Below, piece by piece: positions 1 to 7,800 of a stretch of 7,869 nt of DNA; the first letter of the stretch is position 1, and each line of letters opens with the position of its first letter. The notes beneath the pieces were generated by a model, which was not told the origin of the DNA, made no database searches, and saw nothing but the letters and a program-made list of their open reading frames with translations. The stretch covers positions 1 through 7,869 of the forward strand of contig QKJH01000169.1 in the NCBI GenBank assembly GCA_003250865.1. The letters are read 5' to 3'. The translations under genes were made by a program, and so were the position numbers. The DNA is from Alphaproteobacteria bacterium (GTDB taxonomy: Bacteria > Pseudomonadota > Alphaproteobacteria > Micavibrionales > SZUA-601).

Positions 1-57
1 CGGGCCCGCGTCGACGGGATGGCTGATGATTTGGACAGCACACCCACCTGCTTTTAG
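1..57 (+). CDS. Possible 3' end of an unidentified gene (partial)
   Basis: Frame 1 is open from the window edge to a TAG at 55-57, giving 18 residues that end in D-S-T-P-T-C-F. The fragment is too short to recognise. Frame 2 is also open, to a TAA at 67-69, so the reading frame is not certain. The only support is that the frame ends at a hairpin (45-66) that could be a terminator. The first 15 bases are unusually GC-rich and contain adjacent ApaI-like and SalI-like sites, so a linker or contig-edge artefact cannot be excluded. Treat as a weak call. Confidence 0.2.
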   Translation, partial: RARVDGMADDLDSTPTCF

Positions 58-66
58 GGGCAGGTG
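45..66 (+). terminator. Weak hairpin, possible terminator of the upstream gene
   Basis: CACCTGC (45-51) pairs perfectly with GCAGGTG (60-66) around an 8-base loop that contains the TAG of the possible upstream frame. The following TTAAAA is a poor U-tract, so efficient Rho-independent termination is doubtful. It could equally be a processing or structural element ahead of the tRNA. Confidence 0.35.
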
Positions 67-106
67 TTAAAACCTGGCGGACGGCATCACGGGATACATT
101 TGATAA

Positions 107-180
107 AGCGGAATTGTGTAACGGTAGCACCTACGACTCTGACTCGTATTGTCTAGGTTCGAATCCTAGTTCCGCTGCCA
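107..180 (+). tRNA. tRNA-Gln (anticodon CTG), CCA encoded
   Basis: A complete 74-base cloverleaf can be drawn by eye. The acceptor stem is AGCGGAA (107-113) with TTCCGCT (170-176), followed by discriminator G and encoded CCA (178-180). The D arm has stem GTG/CAC with loop TAACGGTAG. The anticodon stem is TACGA/TCGTA around the loop CTCTGAC, which places CTG at positions 34-36, reading the glutamine codon CAG. The variable loop is TTGT. The T arm is CTAGG/CCTAG around TTCGAAT. All stems are fully paired, so the gene appears functional. Its 3' end faces an integrase gene, making the T arm and acceptor region the likely attachment site of an integrated element. No convincing promoter was found between 67 and 106, so it may be read from upstream. 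Confidence 0.96.
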
Positions 181-183
181 GAC

Positions 184-218
184 GAAAACCCCGAAACCAC
201 GATGGTTACGGGGTTTTC
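184..218 (+). terminator. Intrinsic terminator after tRNA-Gln, probably bidirectional
   Basis: GAAAACCCCG (184-193) pairs with CGGGGTTTTC (209-218). Inside it, AACCA (195-199) pairs with TGGTT (203-207), leaving only one A-A mismatch and a 3-base loop. The T-run closes the stem on the plus strand. Because the outer arm begins with an A-run, the minus strand also ends in TTTT, so the same hairpin can stop the tRNA transcript from the left and the integrase transcript from the right. Confidence 0.85.
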
Positions 219-252
219 TCTTATCTAGATATTGAAAAATGCAGCGACTGGC

Positions 253-265
253 ACATTTTGGACAC
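253..265 (+). repeat. 13-bp direct repeat, copy 1 (candidate integrase arm site)
   Basis: ACATTTTGGACAC lies just beyond the 3' end of the integrase gene. It differs at one base from ACATTTTGGTCAC at 1493-1505, just beyond the gene's 5' end and in the same orientation. Within and next to this copy, TTTTG (256-260) and CAAAA (265-269) form a short inverted repeat that copy 2 lacks. Short repeats near the end of an element are what the N-terminal arm-binding domain of such integrases recognises, but two copies of 13 bases could be chance. Confidence 0.35.
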
Positions 266-272
266 AAAACAT

Positions 273-1430
273 TTACTTTCCGAAATAAAGATCACTGATG
301 ACCTGTGAAGATTTACGCTTGCTCTCATTGACGACGTGCGCATATTGCTTCAGGGTGAAGCGAGCGTCAGTGTGTCCAACAAACTCCTGAACGGTCTTTG
401 GAGACAGGCCCGATTCAATTAAGTATGTCACGACTGTATGCCGAAGGTCGTGCAGCCGCATCTTTGGGAACCCTGCTTTTGCTGCGGCCTGTTTATAGCA
501 TCTGGTCAGCTTTGCAGGGCGGACGGGCTTTCCAATTTCGTTCGTGAAAATCAGAGGTGATGCTTGTTTCATATCATTGGAGGCATTTCGTTTGTAAAGC
601 TCTGAGAGCGTATCTAGCAGCACATCCGGCGCAGGAAGGGTACGATAGGAGGACTCGGTCTTTAGTTCGCCAATTTCAAGGCTATGCGTTTCCTCGACGT
701 AGATAAGAGACCGGTTTATCGAAATCGTCTTTTCCATAAAATCGATATCTGACCAATAAAGCCCCATTACCTCGCTTCTGCGAATACCAAGTATGGCACA
801 AGTCAAAATAGCTTCATATAGTTCGGTATCTTTTATAGCGTCAATAATACTTTTCAACTCATTCCGTTCAGGAATGACGTATTCAAAACTTTTGCTTTTC
901 GGAAGCGTGATATTATCACATGGGTTGTGCATCAGCAGTTTGGTTTTGACAGCCTTATTCAAAGCCGTAGAGAGGACTCCATGCACATTTCTTATTGTCT
1001 TGGGGCTGTAAGTCTTGGCAGGGCTAATAAGCACTTCCTCTTTATTTATAGTTTTATATTTTGCGGCTTTGAATTCGGTCATAAGCATTTTTTTATAAAT
1101 CTGCTGAATCTGAAGTGTGGTCAAGTCTTTCAAACGCATCTGCCCGACCGATGGAATAATGTGCTTTTTCATGTAACCCATCGCCGCTGTTTTGGTATTG
1201 GAACGCATGTGTGCGCAATAGGTATCAAAATACTGATCGAGGTATGCTTTAACAGTGATCTTACCGGCATTGGCGTAAGTACCCGTTTGAAGTTCATGCT
1301 CGACTTCAGCGGCAAACGCCTTAGCGTCCTTGGCTTTATCGAAAGACTTGTTGCGTTGTTTGCGTTGCCCATTTTCATAAACATCAAAACGTACACGATA
1401 CTTGTCTCCGCGTTTACTGATAGTAGCCAT
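273..1430 (-). CDS. Tyrosine recombinase / site-specific integrase
   Basis: This 385-residue protein is of normal length for phage and ICE integrases of Gram-positive bacteria, which cut and rejoin DNA at attachment sites through a 3'-phosphotyrosine intermediate. Residues about 1-50 form a basic arm-DNA-binding domain (R-F-D-V-Y-E-N-G then K-S-F-D-K-A-K-D-A). Residues about 58-172 form the helical core-binding domain, and about 185-375 the catalytic domain. The catalytic set is complete: R217 (G-I-R-R-S-E), K257 (E-L-K-T-E-S-S-Y-R), H327 and R330 (L-H-D-L-R-H), H353 (V-G-H-T-D) and nucleophile Y363 (K-Q-Y-A-H-V). The ATG has an AAGGAGG seven bases upstream. The gene points at the tRNA-Gln gene, the usual arrangement for tRNA-targeting elements. 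No excisionase gene is visible beside it, and I saw no strong sigma-A promoter for it. The exact target site is inferred. Confidence 0.95.
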   Translation of the reverse strand: MATISKRGDKYRVRFDVYENGQRKQRNKSFDKAKDAKAFAAEVEHELQTGTYANAGKITVKAYLDQYFDTYCAHMRSNTKTAAMGYMKKHIIPSVGQMRLKDLTTLQIQQIYKKMLMTEFKAAKYKTINKEEVLISPAKTYSPKTIRNVHGVLSTALNKAVKTKLLMHNPCDNITLPKSKSFEYVIPERNELKSIIDAIKDTELYEAILTCAILGIRRSEVMGLYWSDIDFMEKTISINRSLIYVEETHSLEIGELKTESSYRTLPAPDVLLDTLSELYKRNASNDMKQASPLIFTNEIGKPVRPAKLTRCYKQAAAKAGFPKMRLHDLRHTVVTYLIESGLSPKTVQEFVGHTDARFTLKQYAHVVNESKRKSSQVISDLYFGK

Positions 1431-1437
1431 TTTTGAA

Positions 1438-1444
1438 CCTCCTT
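1438..1444 (-). promoter_or_regulatory. Ribosome binding site of the integrase
   Basis: AAGGAGG on the minus strand, seven bases from the ATG at 1430-1428. It is a near-consensus Shine-Dalgarno sequence and fixes this start codon. Confidence 0.85.
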
Positions 1445-1492
1445 ATTTCAATCGTAGCCTACTTTATTCCATTGTATAGAATAAGATGTACG

Positions 1493-1505
1493 ACATTTTG
1501 GTCAC
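1493..1505 (+). repeat. 13-bp direct repeat, copy 2 (candidate integrase arm site)
   Basis: ACATTTTGGTCAC matches 12 of 13 bases of the repeat at 253-265, in the same orientation. It lies about 60 bases upstream of the integrase start, where an integrase bound to arm sites could also influence its own expression. Function is inferred from position only. Confidence 0.35.
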
Positions 1506-1567
1506 TGTCTTTGCGCGTACCTTCGATCTTTATTCACCCACTCCCACTTTATGTCCATATAGTCTTT

Positions 1568-1632
1568 ATCAATTTCAGGATGACGCAAAACTATCGCGAA
1601 CCGGACAGAAGGCGGAGGTTCGTGAAATTGAT
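1568..1632. repeat. Nested inverted repeat (bulged stem) in the divergent promoter region
   Basis: ATCAATTTCA (1568-1577) is the exact reverse complement of TGAAATTGAT (1623-1632). Inside, CGAACC (1597-1602) pairs with GGTTCG (1617-1622) directly against the right outer arm. A 19-base left bulge (1578-1596) and a 14-base loop remain unpaired. The element ends about 40 bases upstream of the -35 box of the giant gene, so it is not in that gene's leader. It could be an operator dyad, a structured leader of the integrase transcript if that starts further right, a small RNA, or an integrase accessory site. There is no U-tract, so it is not a standard terminator. Confidence 0.55.
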
Positions 1633-1672
1633 CAGGTTTAGTCATATTTTACAAGAAAATAGCACAAAAAGC

Positions 1673-1701
1673 TTGAAAATAGGATTCAGTATAAGTATTA
1701 T
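1673..1701 (+). promoter_or_regulatory. Sigma-A-type promoter of the giant surface protein gene
   Basis: A -35 box TTGAAA (1673-1678) is followed by a 17-base spacer and a -10 box TATTAT (1696-1701); each matches consensus at five of six positions with optimal spacing. Transcription would start near 1708, leaving an untranslated leader of about 95 bases. No riboswitch or terminator-like structure was seen in that leader. Confidence 0.7.
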
Positions 1702-1793
1702 ATAAATAATCATACTCAACATCTATTTGCGCTTGCATCTTAGCTCCAAAAAATTACACCAAACTCAAAAAATTTAACAGTAAGGAATTTGAC

Positions 1794-1798
1794 GGAGG
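1794..1798 (+). promoter_or_regulatory. Ribosome binding site of the giant surface protein gene
   Basis: GGAGG lies four bases before the ATG at 1803-1805, slightly close but strong. It selects the start that gives a textbook signal peptide. Confidence 0.8.
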
Positions 1799-1802
1799 CC
1801 CT

Positions 1803-1874
1803 ATGAAAAAAATAATACCGCTTATTATTACCCTTATTTTAATTTTTGGAGCTTTTCCCGTAGCCGCGTTGGCG
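1803..1874 (+). other. Signal peptide 1 of the giant protein
   Basis: M-K-K is followed by a hydrophobic run rich in Ile and Leu and by A-A-L-A-A-D, giving a probable type I signal peptidase site after A24 or A25. There is no lipobox cysteine, so it is not a lipoprotein signal. Confidence 0.88.
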
Positions 1875-4800
1875 GCTGATACACCTGAAAGTATAAACAG
1901 AGACGGCCTTGTGGTGACGTTAACGACCGACAAGACCGACTATACATCCGAGGAACCTATTACCGCCACTGTGACGGTCACAAACACCAACGATGTCGCA
2001 GTTTCAGGCATCAGGCTGAGTATGGTGCTGGCTGAAAGTTTGAAGCTGCAATCCAATGAGCTTCCGAATATCATAGAGCTCGAAGCCGGAGAATCCGCTA
2101 AATTTGTGTGTACAGTGGTTTCGATTGGCATCGCAGCAGCTGTTACCGGAGGCTCACCTGATACTAACATAGGTGAGGCTGCTGAGAATCCGGCATCAGA
2201 TAAGAGCAACCAGGTTGCTTCTGGCTTTGGCTGGTGGTGGATTGTGCTGGCAGCTGTTCTGGCTGGTATTGTGGCTGTACTAGTGATCTTCCGTAAAAAG
2301 ATACTCAAGCTATTCAAACGTTCCTTCTCGTTGTTCATGATATTCGCGATACTGATATCGATCTTCGTACCGTTTGTTGCCCCTGTTAATGCGCAGGCAG
2401 CAGAAGCTGTTAATAATTCTGACAATAAATTTTCTGTAAGTCAAACCATTACTATAGATGGGGTTTCGCAGACTATTACCGTCGAAGTTTCGTATGCCGC
2501 TGTCTCAGAATCCGATACCACATCCCCCGAGATGCTAACCGTTAAATTTGAAACCAACGGCGGCTCAGCCGTTTCGCCTATGAAAGTCAAGTCTGGCCGA
2601 AAATTATCCACGATTCCAACACCCGCCAAAACAAATTCTGCGTTTACCGGATGGTTTACCGACAAGAAGCTGGACAAGCGGTTCTATTCGGATCAACCCA
2701 TTACGCGCAATATGACGCTTTATGCATCCTATTCTTCTACGCAAACGCCCAGCAACCAATATATTGATCCGGAATATTTTGTGGATAACTGCAATCCCAA
2801 CTATGCCATCTCTATCGCTTCCCCTGTCGCGCTAACGTCAGCCAACCTGTCAAGCTATGTGCAGACATCCACGATGGCAGACAGTTTCCCGGCACTGAAT
2901 GTTACCGGCAGCGGGGGCATCTATACCATCTCGCCGGCAACACCTTACGAAGCGGCGGAAACCTACCAGCTTACGCTGACGGACAACGCGCTTTCATTCC
3001 AAGGTATGCCCAGTGATATCCGCACCTGGAGTTTCCGGATCCACAAGGATTCAACCAGTATTCTCGACCTCAATGATGATATCACCTATGTGCTGTGGTC
3101 GGATGTAGAAAAGCTGGGCGATGATGCCTATTTGGTGCCTGCAGCCCTTAACATCACAAAGGATGACACCGTCTGTTTCTGGGACGGCACCGTCAACAAC
3201 AATACACTTTTTTGCCGCGTTCTGCTTGCTGAAGCGCAAACGGGAGCAGGTGGCGAAGCTTTAACACTGCTTACCACCAAAAGCAGCGATTTTTCTGATA
3301 TCCTGGAAGATGTCGATTTATGTGGTGAAAAGCTCATATCTCCCAAGGATTATATTAACCAAATCAATACCCAAGAAATAGCGGAGGCGGTTAAAAGCAG
3401 CGAGGGAACCCAGCAGCTGACGAGGATTCTTGCCGGGTTAGTTTCCGAAAGCCCGACGGTTCAAAATATGATGTCAAGCGCGAGTGGTGTATTTGATCCC
3501 GTTGAAGAAAATTATACGTCTGAGATCGTACGTTCACTTGCAGACGGCCTTACGGTCACAATTAAGACTGGCACCGCAAGAAATCCTAATTTTAATCCTT
3601 TCCCCGAAGATCCGGATTATCCGAAGGATTTTGATCATTTTGCTTTGACGTTGATATTTGATTATCAAACTTGCCTCAAAGATAAAATCAATCTCCACGC
3701 GACTTTCACCGTTACAGAATATTTGGGAATGGTGCTGTGTTATAACATAGAGACAGATTATTCTTATGATGAGTTCATTAAGGCCAATTTGCCGGAGATG
3801 GATCTTGAATTAGCAATCGACAGTCTTTCACAGACGGATGTGGATCTCACCATAAAAGTTTGGACGGTGGACACAAGCGAAGACGATTATATTGATATCA
3901 CCGAAGAAATTGAGGAACTGACTGACCCGGGAAATGAAGAAGATGGCGGTGTCGCCGATATCCTTCAACAGGTCCTGGGGGCCAAGGGTGAATATATAGA
4001 ACTTCTGAATCAGAATCTTGTCTCAATCCCCATGGTCGTCCTTGATTTCTTTGTGGTGGATATTGAGCTGAACTTTGTTGTTAAAGTCAATTTCGCTGCC
4101 GGGATTAATGCCCACACCACTTTGTTATCAGCCAGGCGCGTGGGCATCAAGGGCGGCACGAATACCGAAATGCAGCAATATAACCACAAGATACCCGGTG
4201 ATAACCGTTACAGCTTCGATTTCTTCGCTGCCGGTTATCTGGGCTTCAAGACGGGGCTCAATCTGTCCGTCAACTTTTATGTCGTCGGCCTTGAAAGTCT
4301 CGGCAAAGTGGGCTTCAGCGGCGAATTGGGCGCCTATCTTGACATCTACGGCTTCCTGCATTTGCAAATCAGCAAGCCTTACGACGATGTTTATAAAAAT
4401 GAAAAAGGAGAATATGAAGTCTGTACGCCTACATTTTCAATAGAAGGCGGCGTGTATATGGAACTTGGCGTTTATATTGAGCTGAAAATATTTGCGAAGT
4501 CGGATTGGTTCAAGGCGAAGGCCGAGCACACCCTCTACGAGCATAAATTCCCTGTGTACAATCTGGGCAACCAATATCAATTTCTCAAGTTTACGAACAG
4601 CAGCCAACAAATTGCGTTTAATACACCCCGTTATCCGCTCCAAAATGCGGCAGGTTTGCTTGAGGCAGAGTATATCGACTTAACAACAGGGATAATATCC
4701 ACCAGAGACCATGCCGCCTTTCAAGATTTTGAGTTTAAGATATCTTCAAATTATTTGAACTGCTATAACAAAGAGATTTATACCTTCAATATTGGCGGCC

Positions 4801-7800
4801 AAAACCGGATTGACGCGACAATGGACGTGTATTATAAAGGCAGCGGCCTATCCTTTTCTTATAATCAGAAGAAAGGCGCTACCTATAAGACGGTCGATCT
4901 GATATGGCTTAACCCGAGTAATCCGAACCTCGATATTTCAAATGCATTTAAATTCTTTAAGGCAACCTATATTGCGGATTACGGCAGCTGGCAAAAGCAA
5001 ATCATGCAAAAAGATGTGCGCTATGGCGCTGCTCCGGGTTTCCCGGGCTATACCGTTTTAAGCGATTTCAATCGGTATGGAGAAATCTCGGGTTATACCG
5101 GCGACTTTAACCAACCCATTTTGCAGGATACTGTTTACACGATACATTTTAAGCCGAAGCAGAAACTCGTATCCTTCATTACATATTACGGAGGGAAATG
5201 GCATCTGGATGTGTATCCGGTCAACATGGGGGAAAAGCCCGTCGTTCCGGTGGGATACGATTCTTCCGGAGCAGAAGGCATATTTTTCACCGAATGGACA
5301 AGCGCGTACGGCTGGGGTCTGACTCCATCAGGCGGCGCGCTAAAAGTGGATTCTCCGGTCACTCAAGCTTCGAGCTATGACTATTATGGTCTGGATACCA
5401 CGAAGCCGTATTACAGCGCCTCAGGCTCTTATGAAGAGTGTATAGACAAATATTATGAGGGCTCACCCGGCTACGCCGACCGTTCCGTGTATCTTTTTAA
5501 GGCGCAGTATCGGGGAAGCCAAAAATATACGGTTGATTTTATCTATCCGGCCATGTCGTATAGCTATCGCGGAACGCCCATTAACTGCGAACGCGAAATA
5601 ATTACTAAAGAGTTTGGGTTTAATGAGATCATTCGCACCGGACAGCTTTACACCGGCTACTACCCCGGCTGTGATTTTCTGGGATGGGACGCCGATAATG
5701 ACGGTGTGGCGGATTATGCACCCAATATCCAGCTGCCCACGGCGACGCAGAATATGACACTGACGGCAATCTTACAGTTCAGAACATACACTGTAAAAGT
5801 GCTTGACGCCGATGGGAATTTAGCGGATACGCTCACCGCCAACGAGGGCAGTCTGCCGTCAATAATAAACACAAGCCCCGCATACCCGGGCGTCGGGGAA
5901 TATAACTTTAAATACTGGGCTTTGTCCAAGGCGGGCGGAGCGTTTGCCGAGTGGAAAAACGGCAGTGACCCTGGCGTATTTGCCGATTGGACGATTAAGC
6001 CCGTTTATAACAAGCTTTATACAATCACGTTTGATTACGTGGGCGGCAGATACAACGGAGAACAGAGCGAGACACTGAAGCTGGAGGCCGGAACGTATAA
6101 AGTAACGGATGTGCTGAACGCAACACCGGTAAAAGATGCTGACATTCGCAACACCTATGCTTTTGACGGCTGGGATTGCGGCGAAAGCTTCACCATTGCG
6201 GGGGATGCGACGATAAAGGCTGTCTATAAAGCCACGGCCATTCCATATACCGTGGAATATTACACGGCTTCGGGCACTTTTTCCAACGGAGAGAGCACCA
6301 CGACATACACAGGGGATTACGACAGCTGGCTGAGCTTCAGAGACGGCTTCTTAGAACTGCACCCGATGGGCGCGTATAAAACAAACACGGTGGATAAAAC
6401 CTACACCCTCGATAGATGGGATATCAGTTGGGATGGCTTAACAAAAATCCGCTATGAAGCGGTGTGGACGGAAGCACCCAGAAATTACACGGTGACGTTT
6501 GATGCCGGTGACGGCAGTTTCTCCTCGACAGGGGGGAGCACAAGAACCCAAACCGTGGCCTATAACGCGTCCGGCGATTTTACCACCTATAATGCCGATA
6601 TTGTTGTAAAACCCACGGACGAATATTTCACCTACAAGCATACCGGCTGGATAGATCAGTTGGGCCAGCATTATAATTTGACTGACGGGTACACCATTCA
6701 AGGTGATACGACGTTCACTGCTGTTTTCGAGACGGATCAGCCGATCATTTATACGATCTCGCTGCTTGCCGCCGGAGGCATATTCTTAGATGACGGAAGT
6801 ACGACCAAAAACTATACCGGCCGTTATGGGGAAGATACCAATATTAATGTGGCAGATCCTTATCGTGTCAGCCCGGATCCAGCATCGTATCACTATGTTT
6901 TCGATGGATGGTCTTCCGATATACCTGCAACCTTCACTGAAAATGTGACGATCACAGCGCAATGGAGAACAACTGACGAGTATACCATCACTTTTGACGC
7001 CAACGGCGGTGCCTTTACCGGCGGAGACGAGATTGTGACGCAAACATATCACTATAATGACACCATTACGCCGCCGGATGATCCGGTGAAGGCGGACGAC
7101 GATGATTACACCTATGCATTTATTGGCTGGAGTTCATCATTTGGCCCGGTGACAGATGACGTGACATACAAGGCGCACTATCGTGGCACGCTTAAAGGTG
7201 GCCTGCCGGCAGCCGGCATCACGGTATCCGACGGTACGGATAGTGAGACGGTCAGCAGCTCCGGCAGCATTTCGGGCTATACTTACGCGTTGGAAGAACG
7301 TGATAGCGAGGGTGACATTTATCAGATTCCCGCTCTTACCATTACAGGTGATAGCCTTGCCTTTAGCGGATTTGATAACGATGTGTACATCATCATTGAT
7401 TCCGGGTGCAGCAGTGTGAGCTTTGATAATCTTGAACTAAGCGGCAAATACCCCTTCGGCGACGGCATGCTGGTTATTCCCTATGTTGAAACATCTCCTG
7501 ATGTGACCATCAACATTTTAGGAAACTGCAAACTGGAAAACACATCGGATTATGCCCAAGCCATTTGGAGCAGACGCCCCATTGTATTAAACGGACAGGG
7601 GACAGATGCAACACTCAGCATTAGCTCCATCGGGCTTGATGCAACCTACGTGAGAGGAGGCATTGAGACAAACAACCTGACTTTGAACGTCACTGCAGCG
7701 GCTGGTACCCTCGACCCAAGTGCATCCGCAGTTGCATTTAACGGTGATGGTGGCAGCACAGCTGTCTGGCGTTTTGTCGATTCCGACGTCACAGCGCGGG

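Larger units (their letters stand above)
1431..1802. other. Divergent intergenic region between integrase and giant surface protein
   Basis: This 372-base AT-rich stretch holds no credible gene. From left to right it contains the integrase RBS, weak minus-strand -10-like sequences around 1471-1483 (TACAAT, TATTCT) without a good -35, copy 2 of the 13-bp repeat, a nested inverted repeat at 1568-1632, the promoter of the giant gene at 1673-1701, a leader of about 95 bases and its RBS. A 90-residue plus-strand frame (1433-1705) lacks an RBS and family resemblance and is not called. Confidence 0.7.

Noticed and set aside
1..15. Cloning linker or adaptor sequence at the left edge (adjacent GGGCCC and GTCGAC)
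   Set aside because: It does not match an adaptor I recognise and 15 GC-rich bases are not enough to call; noted only as a caution.
114..308. 64-codon plus-strand open frame starting inside the tRNA
   Set aside because: It overlaps the whole tRNA and the terminator, has no RBS and no protein-like composition; it is a chance frame.
927..1436. 169-codon plus-strand frame opposite the integrase
   Set aside because: Antisense shadow of a clearly real gene with complete catalytic residues; no RBS.
1597..1622. Second tRNA-like T arm or att copy (GGTTCG in the intergenic inverted repeat)
   Set aside because: Only about 7 bases match the tRNA T arm and there is no acceptor stem or CCA; the match is too short to be an attachment site.
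1433..1705. 90-codon plus-strand open frame between the integrase and the giant gene
   Set aside because: No RBS, starts in the integrase leader, runs through the inverted repeat and promoter, and resembles no family.
2290..2345. Separate gene starting at the second signal-like segment (M179 at 2337)
   Set aside because: No Shine-Dalgarno sequence, no intergenic gap, and the frame is continuous through the region; the segment is part of one polypeptide.
1940..2677. Minus-strand frames opposite the start of the giant gene
   Set aside because: Low-complexity Ser/Ala/Thr-rich shadows of the coding strand without RBS.
5523..7184. CRISPR-like or DNA-level tandem repeat array
   Set aside because: The periodicity is at protein level only; nucleotide similarity between units is low and there is no spacer structure.
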